Below, one piece after another: positions 44,220 through 54,645 of a stretch of DNA of 64,000 bases. Both the position numbers and the translations under genes were made by a program. Source of the DNA: Halichondria panicea (taxonomy: Eukaryota; Porifera; Demospongiae; Suberitida; Halichondriidae); assembly GCF_963675165.1 (NCBI RefSeq), contig NC_087377.1, positions 5,084,042 through 5,148,041 on the forward strand. The letters run 5' to 3'. The stretch's first letter is position 1, and the number at the start of each line of letters is the position of its first letter. The notes beneath the pieces were generated by a model that did no database searches, was not told where the DNA came from, and saw only the letters and a list, made by a program, of their open reading frames with translations.

Positions 44220-44842
44220 TTTCCTCATCTCCTGTGATGACTTAGCCTCGAGACCAGGCCGATTAATTTTAATCGGCCTGGATTTGAGGCTAGTGATGAC
44301 TAAGAAGAAGCCTAGAAGTGATCATCCAAGTAGAGAAGAACTAGAGAAAGAAATCCGAGATGAATATGAAAAGAGACGTGATGAGGATATCCAAAAAGCA
44401 GCTCTCAATCATCAGCTCAAAGACGAATATGAACAGAAATTAAATCAAATTCGAGATGATCACATAAAGGCTATATATAGCCAAGAAGACTCAGAAACAC
44501 AAAAAAAGAGGTAGCTCCTCTATGCAAACAAGTAAGGACGTTGGAGTTAAAATACCAAAATGAAGACGATCTTGTTGGGGAAATAATAAAGCACGGCCGG
44601 CTCACCAAGCACATCCCCAGAACAAGGAAAGCATGAAGATGAAATAGGCCAACCACATCAGATGATAGCAGACATTGATCAGGAGAAAGATCACCTCAAG
44701 ACTGAGCTAGCAGTACAGCAACAACGTGTTCGTGATATCCAAGAACTTGATCACCAGAAGGAGCAGTATATGGACAGCTTATGACCGAACAGCACGTGTC
44801 TCGGAGCCTATCACCAACTGATGAGTCTGCATGAAGATGTAA
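44220..44842 (+). pseudogene. Second copy of kinase gene: exon 1/2 fragment
   Basis: CCTCATCTCCTGTGATGACT matches exon 1 of copy 1 at 20616-20635. The coil frame MTKKKPRSDHPSREELEKEI stops at 44514. From about 44650 the sequence again matches the end of exon 2 (CAACAACGTGTTCGTGATAT, GACTGAGCTAGC) down to the GTAAGTTGAT donor at about 44839, but with several frame shifts. A 50-bp TAGCC element is inserted at 44243-44292. Non-functional fragment. Confidence 0.75.
44243..44292. mobile_element. 50-bp TAGCC-family hairpin with 9-bp target duplication
   Basis: TAGCCTCGAGACCAGGCCG and CGGCCTGGATTTGAGGCTA around ATTAATTTTAAT. GTGATGACT is duplicated at 44234-44242 and 44293-44301. The paralogous exon at 20627-20635 has one GTGATGACT and no element. 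Confidence 0.9.
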
Positions 44843-45145
44843 GTTGATCAGTGATCGTACGCTTTGTGTATTGTTTTTTAAGACAGTGCGTAATTATACG
44901 TGTACATGTTAATTGAATTTTAGTGTTGTGTAGACGTGTACATGTATGTAGCAATAATAATGTACAGTAAGCAACTACATGCACACACAATATATCCGTA
45001 TAGCGGGTAATCTTTGTGAGGAAAATATTCATGGTCACTGAAAACTCTGGCCACAAATATTTGATTTTACCCACGAATGAAGCAACCGTGCTCCACGTAA
45101 AATAATATTGCTCAACCACGAACCCCGCCGAAAATTACCCACTAT

Positions 45146-45577
45146 AGTAGACTCTCATTAATCCGGTCACCCTTGGGACCATGCAGCTTGGCCGGAATAG
45201 CGAGGTGGCTGTAGCTCAGGAAATAGCCGCGGCTTAAAAACGACCTTACCTCGAATCTAATGACTACTTTTGCGGTTCTTGTCTCGAGAATAATGAAGGA
45301 TAATGAATCATTCTGTTCTCTATTTAAGTGTAATCCAATTTTATTTGCTAAACCACACCCAAAATGTCATATCCGGCCGTAATATACGTATAAAATTACA
45401 TTGAAAACCTTATTTGGGACAGCCAGCACTGGCCGGTAAACGGAATAGCGAGTGGCCATACTTCAGGGTGAGTTTTGCAGTAAACATAATTATAGCTAGC
45501 ATTCCGTGCCAAGCCAAATGGCCGGTATATCGAGGTGGCCGTACTTCAGAGAGCCGGAATAGCGAGAGTCTACTGTA
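45146..45577. mobile_element. MITE with CAGTAAACTCTCG-type terminus, copy 2
   Basis: TAGTAGACTCTCATTAATCC to GCGAGAGTCTACTGTA. It aligns with 40473-40892 throughout and carries an extra AATT at about 45489-45492. Confidence 0.85.
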
Positions 45578-45716
45578 TACGGTACCAGGAGCAGATGAGG
45601 GAATAATTATATTGCGGATTCACTATCGTCCCACTTTTCTTGTTTGCATAATTCTAAGTGCATGTGGCTTGATAACGCATTTTAATAATTTGAGCAGCAT
45701 TTAGAGGTTTTACATA

Positions 45717-46040
45717 ATTACTGAGTCGCGCGTGGGCGGCCACAGGTATAGTGGTTTGTCTGTTTGTAACGTGTGAGTCTGCTTACCTGGATCATAGCAC
45801 TGCGTTTACAGCATGGATAGCCTTCACACAATAAGTTATTAGTTTTAACAATGGTAGATTTTGATGTTAGATCTTTGTTGTCGAATAAAAGCGAGCAAAA
45901 TCAATATTGCAGAAAAATGGGAGGGGGGCGAGGCGATTATCGTCTGCATGTGCCCCCAGGAAATGTTTGTGTTTGGACTGTCGTATATCGCATATGATGC
46001 CCCCCCCCCCATTTTTCTGAAATGTTGATCTTGCCCCCCC
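45717..46040. mobile_element. ACCCGAGG-family fragment and G/C-run hairpin
   Basis: TACTGAGTCGCGCGTGGGCG to GTCGAATAAAAGCGAGC is a diverged copy of the interspersed repeat. From about 45897 a hairpin follows (CAATATTGCAGAAAAATGGG against CCATTTTTCTGAAATGTTG). Confidence 0.55.
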
Positions 46041-46419
46041 TGTCAATTTTTTCTGCATGTCTAAAGCAGGCGGGCTACAACATAATTTTTACCACATATT
46101 GCTTGCGCAATACAGTCATGTAATTTAACCACACCGTTGTTTTTTTGTGTGGTTGTAGACTAAGAGCCACTGGCGTTTTACACACCTTTTATGGCTGGGG
46201 ACGGGCACGCCCATCTAAAAATCACCCTCATTTTTTTTTATCAGGTTGGCACTAGCCCCACCCATTTTATCTGGTAATCCAACTCTGAATCCAATGTATC
46301 TGCAGCAACTAAACAAAGCAATGGAGCCTGAAGGCTCAAGGGAAAGGGGAAAGCAAAGATTAAATAAATAAAAACGTGTTTTAATTTTGTGCATGTCTCA
46401 GGCATGGCTAGACCTCGAT

Positions 46420-47490
46420 TTAAGGCGACCCTCCAAATATGCGACACCCAGGAGCTTTAGCAATTTTCTGACCTCTAAAAATAGCGACAGCTGCGTTGAC
46501 AATTATTTTTTAATGTCACGTTCTAAATAGAGGTAAATGTAGCCACTCCCTAGCCTCGATTGTAGTCCACTATGGAATGTTATCAGTTATCAGTGACAAT
46601 AATACCCACCAGAAAATTCTACCCGAAACTGCAACCCGAAACTGCAACAAGGACACTGAATTTGATGTTACAGAATTAGACCCCCCACATGCAAAAACGT
46701 ACCCTCCAGAAAATCATACCCATGTACACACGAAAACAGACCCTCGAGAAGATCATTGAGATGTACCTGTGCACAAAATCATAACCTTGCGCGCACAAAA
46801 TTATACCCTCCAAACATCGCACCACCTCCCTCCTAGTCTTGTAAGCCACGCCCCTTAATGGAAAGAAGGGTCTGGAGTTGTCCCAGTGGAATTTTACCTG
46901 TGGAATTTAGCTAGCAACACACCAATATGTGAGTGTGGTTTTAAGATATGAATGGTTGGACGATGACGTTTCAGAATCTACAATCTGGCACAGAGAACAA
47001 CTCCTTCTTTCTGTGAAGGGGCATGGTTTGCAAGACTAGGGGGTGGTAGTATAACGATTTGGAGGTTATGATTTTGGTATTGTTTCTGGAGGGGTCTGTT
47101 TTGTGCACAGATATGATTTCCTCGAGGGTAATGATGTTTGTGCATGTTGTATTTTCTCTGTTAAACTTTTGGGTATGATTTTATGGAGGGTATGTTTTTG
47201 TGGGGTCTGATTCTGCAAATTCAGCGAATTCAGTGCCCTTTTTGCAGTGTTAGCATATTTAGGGTTAGGTTTTCTGGTTGGTATTATTGTCACTGATAAC
47301 ATTCCATAGTCCACTGGAAAATCAGTGTTTTTAAGCGGCCTGAAATCGAGGCAAGTAGACTCTGTAAATCTTACCTCCAATTAGATGCAACCCCCTAAAT
47401 AAGCGACACCAGGACTTTTTTAACCTCCAAAAGAAGCGACCTCTGGCTTCGTAATTATTAAAAAGTGTCGCTTTAAATCGATCGAGGTCT
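46420..47490. mobile_element. Compound element: GCGACCCTCC MITE carrying a large TAGCC-type hairpin
   Basis: The outer part (CTCGATTTAAGGCGACCCTC to GTGTCGCTTTAAATCGA) encloses an inner element at about 46552-47352 with TAGCCTCGATTGTAG and GGCCTGAAATCGAGGCA ends. The arms of the inner element are hundreds of bases long (ATGGAATGTTATCAGTTATC mirrored by GATAACATTCCAT). The frames at 46577-46759 and 47066-47380 are the two arms read in opposite directions. Confidence 0.7.
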
Positions 47491-47717
47491 TACAAAAGAC
47501 GTAACATTTAATTTGCATGGTAGCTATAGTTTAGATTTGTTCACCATAACGAAATTATAACATTTGCCAAATTTTCCCGTTATATATGCGCAGTATACAG
47601 TACAGTACTGTCGTCGCCCCTTTTTGTGATGTGACAGTGATGTATATACGTGTCAGTCATGTTTTAATATACAATGCCAGTTGTTGTACGTAGATCGATT
47701 GAGCAGTAAAAAGATGC

Positions 47718-47969
47718 TAAGGCCACTCCAAGTGATACTCTGGTTTCTGGTCCACCGCCCGCATCAGATTTTATTCTTGGATTTCTATCTCCTACGCATG
47801 CGCAGAATGGTCCATGTGGTACAAAATAGTGTGATAATGATATTCATTTGCAAAATAATGAGATTCATAAGGTGAAATTGATAATGACATAATGAGAAAA
47901 GCCGCCCGCCCGCATGCAATTAGAAAAACTTCAGGACCAGAAACCAGAGTGTCACTTGGAGTGGCCTAA
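47718..47969. mobile_element. MITE with TAAGGCCACTCCAAGTGA termini
   Basis: About 36-bp inverted ends: TAAGGCCACTCCAAGTGATA and TGTCACTTGGAGTGGCCTAA, continuing into CTCTGGTTTCTGGTCC and its inverse. No coding capacity. Confidence 0.85.
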
Positions 47970-47989
47970 CAGAAAACTATTAGGTCGGT

Positions 47990-48570
47990 ATAACTTGTTA
48001 ACTAGGACCGTACAAGTTGTATTGCAAAAAGGCTCTGGGACATTATTCTAGGTCGTGGTGGATATGATCAAACCTGTTGACGATCAAGGGAAAAAGTTTT
48101 ATCATCAGAAATTTGTTTAATAATGAGTGTGTGCTTTCACATGTAAGTCGAACAAATCATTCGAATAATTATCGTCAGATTATTGGTATACATCGCAGAA
48201 AAGATGATGACTCTTTTAATGGAGTGCATGCAGCATGGCTGCACACTGATCTAGGGCAGTACTTAGAGAGCAAACCTATCATTCCGTACGTCTCGATACT
48301 TAATGTCTAAAGTACCTGGTAATCAGTACTACATGTCACCAGAGGCTTCGCCATTATGACAAAAGCCTCGATATTTTCTCGTTTGGTGTTATAGCTTTGT
48401 ATGTTGCGACACAAAATTTTCCAGAACCCTCCTGTGATCATGTTCCCGATGCTGTGCATGCCAGGGGAGAGTGTGAGCTCTTCAAACGGCAGAAATTGAT
48501 CAAAAGAATGGAAGAAAGACGGCCTGAACTTTCATTCTTGATACTCTGCATGGTGTTTGTCTGACAATCC
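47990..48570 (+). pseudogene. Second copy of kinase gene: decayed kinase domain
   Basis: Pieces in three frames follow the kinase order: GKKFYHQKFV and NECVLSHVS for helix C; QIIGIHRRKDDDSF for beta 4-5; LHTDLGQYLESKPIIPYVSI for the hinge and helix D; then directly PGNQYYMSPEA and LDIFSFGVIALYVATQNFPE. The catalytic loop and DLG motif are missing between 48308 and 48312, a deletion of roughly 60 residues, and a further shift follows the SPEA motif. It sits about 3.5 kb after the exon 1/2 fragment, as expected for a shortened gene copy. Inactive. Confidence 0.75.
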
Positions 48571-48637
48571 AATGAGTAATTTTTGTGTAAACATTCTCCT
48601 TCAAGCGATGACATCGACAATAGACTGAAGTAAAATG

Positions 48638-48689
48638 TAGCCTCGATTCCAAGCCTTCTTTTTTTCTTGCGGCCTAGAATTGAAGCTTA
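48638..48689. mobile_element. TAGCC-family hairpin, about 52 bp
   Basis: TAGCCTCGATTCCAAGCCTT at the left, GGCCTAGAATTGAAGCTTA at the right. The right end is diverged and no target duplication is visible. Confidence 0.55.
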
Positions 48690-49079
48690 ATTACTGACCA
48701 AGATTTCATGAACTTTGTAGTGATGTCAAGAAACTCCCCTGGGAGTTTCCCTAGTCAATGACGGCAACTCGACTGTGTCTGTATAAATTCAGTGGCAAGG
48801 GTTGTACCATTGTGTCAGCTTATGTACAAGAAGTAATCTACTGTCTAGTGTATGTGCCAGGACAAGAATTTCTGCTGTTAGCTGCATGCTAGAATCATGT
48901 AAGCTAGATTATATAATTATGCTAATGAAAATGTCTGTTACATAAACCTACATTCTTAACTGTGTGTTAGCTTGATATGGCCTCGATCTGTATATTGTTG
49001 ATCTGTTGTATCGTGTTAAATGGAGGGCAGGCGTAGGCATAAGGAGGTATGACAGAGGTCGCTGATTATGGAAATTGAC

Positions 49080-49387
49080 TACCGTACTTATTCGATTTAA
49101 AGCGACCCTCCAAATATGCGACACCCTCGATCTTTTCCAATTTTCTGACCTCTAAAAATAGCGACTGCAGCGTTCACAATTATTTTTTTATGTCGCGTCC
49201 TAAATAGAGATCAAACCACAGCCTCGATTCCAGGCTGCAAGAAACAATTTAATTTAAGCGGTCTATAATCGAGGACAGTAGAATAACCCAATTAGATGCG
49301 ACCCTCTAAATATGCGACACCATGACTTAACATAATTTTTCAACCTCCAAAAGAAACGACCTCTGGCTTTAAAAGTGTCGCACGGTA
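49080..49387. mobile_element. Compound TACCGTAC/GCGACCCTCC MITE with TAGCC-type core
   Basis: TACCGTACTTATTCGATTTA at the left and GTGTCGCACGGTA at the right. The core GCCTCGATTCCAGG to TATAATCGAGG lies at the same position as the larger inner element at 46552-47352. A solitary end of the outer family is at about 50695-50757. Confidence 0.75.
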
Positions 49388-49391
49388 TGTT

Positions 49392-50132
49392 GAAGCATAG
49401 ATAGAACAGTAGGAGGGATTGGAAACGAAAATGTTTGCGTGAAACACTCCGCGTTATAGGGTGATAGTCAGCATGCTCATTACCTGTCTTGACTGCTCTA
49501 CAATGTGCTGTGCATAGAAACAGTGAAATTGATCACTTTTAATGTTGATTTTTCTAAAAAGTAAGGAGAATGTAGCTCTAAAAAGTCGACTAAGCCACTC
49601 AGCCACTATCACTAAACAAATAAATGCTATAAAAGAAGGAATAGCCCTTACTATGAAGTCGTGAGAGGTCAAGGCCCGTGGTGTGTCTAAAAGTATACTA
49701 AAAGTATACTAAATCAGTTTGAAGGACTATACTGCAAACGTTTATGAACAGTATAGCTTACCGTAGCATGAAGCCATTCTATGTAGCACTTAGATACATA
49801 ATAACCAAGTCAAGCAATGTACTTTGCTGTTTTGACTCCACAGCAGGGAAAGAGAAAAGTTGACATAGAGTGATTCAAGCAGAGTAAAGACAACAGAGTA
49901 AAGACAACGGACTCAGAGCTTGTCAGTGGTATAAACTTACTTCTCTAGAGTACCTCCCAGCCCCTGAGTGATCGCTAGTGGATAGGAGAGCTAGAAACAG
50001 TTAAAATACAACACAGAACGATCAACCACGAAAATATTTGCGAGCGCGAAATAATAATGCGGAGTGTTTCAACCTTTTACACAGGGCGGCCCGGTCGTTT
50101 CCAATCCCTCTTACTGTTCTATCTATGGTTGA
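49392..50132. mobile_element. Inverted-repeat element with CATAGATAGAACAGTAGGA ends
   Basis: CATAGATAGAACAGTAGGAG then GGATTGGAAACGA, mirrored by TCGTTTCCAATCC and TACTGTTCTATCTATG. Also GTGAAACACTCCGC against GCGGAGTGTTTCA. No transposase recognised between. Confidence 0.75.
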
Positions 50133-50486
50133 AGTCATAATACTAGAGGTTCGCAAATTGGAGGTAGGTCGAGGTAACTCTACTAGTCTTTATTATAGGC
50201 CGTTTGAAATACTAGCGGCTTGTAGTTTAGCCAGGGTTTCATCTAGTGGGGGGGGGGGGTAGGGGTGAACCTTTCCCCCCCCAAATGTTGTAGAATAATA
50301 ACATCACATTACACTGTAGTTAAATATAAGGTAGATGTACTGTGACGTGTGCGTAATGTAATCAACAAAAGTGGGCGAAGCTAAACATCTTGCAATGCGC
50401 TTGCGCGCGCCCAAATCTCCCCCCCCCCCCCCCAATTTTTTATCCTAGACTGTTAACCTCTATTTAGGACGTTACTTAAAAAAGAA

Positions 50487-50690
50487 TACCGACTATTTTG
50501 CGGGTGAAAAACCTTTGCGAACGAGCCAAATCAGCAGAAAATTTGACGATCTAACTATTGCGTTCTGGCAAGGATCGTGTGTATTTACTAGTAATAATTT
50601 AGGTTGTGCGGATTTTATTGTTGGGAATTGATCAACTCTCGCAAAATTCGCAAATGTTTGATTCTCGCAAAACATTCTAGTAATACGGTA
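50487..50690. mobile_element. MITE with TACCG...AATACGGTA, copy 2
   Basis: Inverse relative of 40967-41181: GGTGAAAAACCTTTGCGAAC, GCCAAATCAGCAGAAAATTT, CATTCTAGTAATACGGTA. Confidence 0.75.
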
Positions 50691-50915
50691 ATTATCAAAC
50701 TATAGTAGAAGTCAGAAAATTGCCTAAGATGGAGGGTCGCCTTAAATTAAATACGGTAGTCATAAATATATGGACAAGTTCTAACCAAGGCTAACCTAAT
50801 TTAAATGTAGCTGAACAGTCAGCTAAAAACGTTTAATGTGATATTGGGATGTATAGTTCAACTACATATATAATAGTGACTATTATCGTGTTCAACTTTA
50901 CAGACAGGTCAATAT

Positions 50916-53078
50916 ATGGCTGGTGGCAAAAAGGTCAAGCCTCCTAAGAAGGAGAAGAAGGACAAACAGAAGGATAAGCAGAAGGCTTTGGATAAAAATT
51001 GTGGTAAAAAGCAGTCGACTGACATGCCTCCAATCGGTGCACATGCCGGGGATGCTAGCAAAGCTTCATTGTGGAGGACAGAGGAAGGACAGCACCCAGA
51101 GTGAAACCAGCTTCAGCAACCCAGAAAAACAACGCAAAGCATCCACACACTGGAGGAAGGTTTTTATCCGGTCCTCGGTTAACAGCCAACAAGATGCCCA
51201 AGATGTGTTAGCCGTGACTCAATCTCATTCCTCACCCCCACAATTAGCAACATAGTCCTCATATGGAAATACTGGAGGTGGAGCAGCAGAAGTTGCCGAT
51301 TCGTGCTTCACCCCAGACAGTGAAGCAAATATCCACTCTCCGACTGGACCCTTGAGAAGCGAACTGATGAGCCCCCCTTTCTTGAATCATCCTCCAAATC
51401 CCCTGAACTACTAGCAGATGCACTTGATGAGACTCCTGTCAAATCAAAGGTAAGGGGACACTGCAATGTTATATGCATTTTGTCATGTGTATATAATTGT
51501 AATGTAACGTAGATTTACACTGTTTACAGTTTTATATGCTTAATTCCTATGTTATAGCAAGGGCGTATACAGAGAAGAGGTGCATGTACTATTCTCAGAA
51601 TCATCCAACTTCGTATTGAGCTATTTTTAGAACTGCCCACAAAAAACCCCACCCCACACGTAACCTTTGACCGCACAAGGTAAATCAAGATAACTTTTTT
51701 ATATCTGCGGGTATAGCTATCTTGATTGCAGCATAGTTCTCAGCAGCAGTATGGCTCGTACTAGCAGTATCAAAGGCAAAGGCAAACCATTCAACAGTTG
51801 CAGCGTCAAGAAGATGAAATCTAGGTACAATAAACCAGTATACATGTCTTTCTGAGTCTCTGGTACTTCTTACCAGCACTTAATTTCCCGCTCGAAGGGG
51901 TTGTCTTGGACTATGACTGGTCATGCATGACACTTCTCTAAATACTGCACTGTTTAGCTAGCTAGCAAAGGCAGCTCTGATGTACACGCCCATAGTTATA
52001 ACTCCGTAAATAACACCGCCCACTTATTCACGTCCGTATACTGGATTCTATTTTTAGTATATCCAGCCTCTGATACGAAGTTGGATGAGTACGTACGGTA
52101 CATAGTGAGTTTCATGCCCTCTTCTCTGTATACGCCCTTGGTTATAGGTACATGCACGTACACGTGAATACTGTTCATATATTTCTCTTGCAGTACCCGG
52201 TGGAACGTACCAGCTCTCCCTTATCAGAAGAGGAGGAGGAGAACGTCACTACAGGTGCTAGATACTCCACTCAGACTAGTGAAATTAGTGAATCGCATGA
52301 AAGAATGGAACGTGCTGCACGAAGGGCAAGAGGGACCGATGCTACTCCACTACTAAAGCAAATCGCTGACAATAACAAATTAAAAGACCAGCTTAAAGTC
52401 CTTCGGAAAGAATTCTCAGCCAAGAGGCAAGAACTTCAGGCTAAGATGAACGAACGAGATGAAAATCAAAAGCTTTCGGAGATAAAATTCTATGAACTCA
52501 ACGATACATTGAAAAAAGTGACTGACGCTTATCAGACTGAAATGCAAACCAAAGAAGTATCAATGATTGTGCTCAACAATGGGAAAAGAAGAGAGAGGTT
52601 TTTGAAGATGAGAAAATAAAACTTGAAAATGAGCAAAGAAACACTCAAGAAGCTATGACGAGAGAATTGGAGAAACAAGCAAATAGGCATAAAGAAGAGT
52701 TAATTAAAGTTCAAAATCATTACAAAAAAAAAGTTGCTGTGAGCAACCAGAAACAGCTAACTGCTGAACGCGTGAACGAGCAAGAAAGTTGGAATTGAAG
52801 TATCAAACTGAGCTAAAGAAAGAACGCAAACAACGCGATGGCTATATTGAAGAAACAATAGATCAAGGATCTTCCCCTGAACAAACGAGACGTAAAGCGA
52901 AGGTTGCGGTGGAAATTAACAACAGGAGAATGATTTCCTCAAGACACAGCTGACTGACCAACAACAATGTGCTCGATACCTCCAATCTGAACTTGAACAT
53001 CAAAAAGAAGTTTATGGACAGTTACAGATACAAGTCTAGGCCAAACAGCAGTCAACTGGTCTACCAACCGTTGGAGAT
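50916..53078 (+). pseudogene. Third copy of kinase gene: exons 1-2, frame-shifted
   Basis: Exon 1 (50916-51449) starts MAGGKKVKPPKKEKKDKQKD, Lys-rich like copy 1, but needs at least two frame changes (near 51070-51100 and 51255-51340) to reach the GTAAGG donor. Exon 2 (52194-53078) follows TTTCTCTTGCAG and encodes YPVERTSSPLSEEEEEN, then a coiled coil from about residue 40. The frame breaks near 52572 and again downstream, although coil sequence continues (ELEHQKEVYGQLQIQV). Exon 2 is longer than in copy 1 by more than 100 codons. Probably a decayed copy. Confidence 0.7.
51560..52141. mobile_element. Foldback element with AGGGCGTATACAGAGAAGAG termini
   Basis: AGGGCGTATACAGAGAAGAG at the left and CTCTTCTCTGTATACGCCCT at the right, continuing with CATCCAACTTCGTAT and its inverse. 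It lies in the intron between the exons of kinase copy 3. Confidence 0.85.
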
Positions 53079-53301
53079 GTAAGTTACATGCATTTATTGG
53101 GGCGAGAGTCTCCACCTAGTGATTAACATTGCAATTTTGTCTGTCTGTCTGTCGTGGACCGGCATGCAGGGTTCTGCCTACAGTGGTCGTTTACTAACCA
53201 CCTCTAGATATTTTTTGATCACCACTCAACGTTTCCGACCACTCCTACATGCTATAATGTACTGGCTACCTTAGTCGGGCGCCGCCGCCCTCTACCGTTG
53301 C

Positions 53302-53551
53302 CCGGAAGGAGGTCAGGAATCAAGCCTATCCACAGTTTTGTTCTGCTGGTGGAATTCCACCAGCTCCAATCAGATTGCAGTATCTCAAGTGGATTGATCA
53401 CACACACTCAACTTTACCACGTGTGAATTTTGCACACGTTGAATTGGCTGAGAGGCGTGGCCAACACCTACGAATGATATTCATGATACTATTGCGTAAC
53501 AGGCCAGAACAAAACTGTGGATAGGCTTGATTCCCAACCTCCTTCAGGGAG
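53302..53551. mobile_element. MITE with GGAGGTCAGGAATCAAGCC arms
   Basis: GGAATCAAGCCTATCCACAG then TTTTGTTCTG is mirrored by CAGAACAAAACTGTGGATAG and GCTTGATTCCCAACCTCC. Arms about 40 bp. Confidence 0.8.
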
Positions 53552-53800
53552 GGCCTAGCTAGCTAGCTAGCTAAGCTTACCCAGATTGTACTGTCTTGAT
53601 GTGCCTTATATAGAGCTAACTATTAATTGAGCTTTACTGTGCATGACCAGAACAGGTGTATGAAGAGGAGTATGCGACTCCCACGCACATTCCATTCTAC
53701 ATCTCGGACTGAATTCGTCACTAACACTTGTAGTTGTGTAAACTGTTAGCCATGAATAAAATTAGATGTGGGCTGGAGGTACAGACCATGTGCATGTATG

Positions 53801-53870
53801 TAGCCTCAATCTCAGGCCGAGTTTTCGCTTTTATAACGGTTAGGCGAACAACTAGGCCTGGTACTAGTTG
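53801..53870. mobile_element. TAGCC-family left fragment
   Basis: TAGCCTCAATCTCAGGCCGA followed by GTTTTCGCTTTTATAACG, as in 13746-13862, then AGGCCTGGTACTAG. No clear right end. Confidence 0.5.
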
Positions 53871-54136
53871 TCTGCACATGCGTCAAATTTTCATTGTATT
53901 TGTGTTCGGCAAAAATATTTATAATCGAAATTTGTACACAGAAAATGCACAGAGTGAGTACACAAAAGATGCACATAGGGAGCTTCTTCACAAGGGCCTG
54001 GGGAGTTGCCAGTTGTGCTGCAGCACAATTACAGTGACCCAGGGCAACTTCAGGATGATTGAATGCCTTCAAATTACATTTCAAAAAAATTTAGCAGGCT
54101 GCTGGACTTCTCTGATTCTAGGCCCCAACTCGTAAC

Positions 54137-54348
54137 TCAATTAAATTTTGCTTGAGAAAACGTAGATTGTCTTGATGCCTCTGAGGTACCCAGCAACGCT
54201 CGAACGAGCAGGTCATACTCCAGTCCTGTGAGTATAAGACAATATCAAACTTTGAGACGGTTAAACCCTTACCCCAAACTGTCCAGTCTCGTCCGTTAGT
54301 ATAGCCAAGAGGAGCACTGTTGGGATAGCTGGATATTAGCCATTGCTC
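54137..54348 (-). CDS. Two small minus-strand exons with stop
   Basis: Exon 54273-54348 follows CTCTGTACAG and encodes EQWLISSYPNSAPLGYTNGR then DWTVWG. Exon 54137-54225 encodes LEYDLLVRALLGTSEASRQS then TFSQAKFN and a stop TGA. The joint is in frame. I do not recognise the family. They may be the 3' end of the cysteine-cluster gene upstream on the same strand, separated from it by the satellite. Confidence 0.45.
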
Positions 54349-54645
54349 CTGTACAGAGAAGTAAACATTCTAAATACGTGTAAATCTATACATATTAAAT
54401 TTCTCGTATTAAACCGGTTATAGTGTCATTGTCGACGAGCTGATGATGGCAGCACCAAGTTCTCTAGCTCACACTCTTCACTTGATCCACCATATTAATG
54501 ATGAAACTATAGTCTACCTTAATGAGGGTTGGCCAGAGACGCCGAGACATGTCCACTAAGTCCCTAGTTCCTAAATGTTGTACATAGTGCACACATGCAT
54601 GCATGTATAGACAGACCACTAGACCACCAAAGCATGAAGGCATAA

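Noticed and set aside
46577-47380. Two open frames read as separate genes
   Set aside because: They are the two arms of one large hairpin read in opposite directions.
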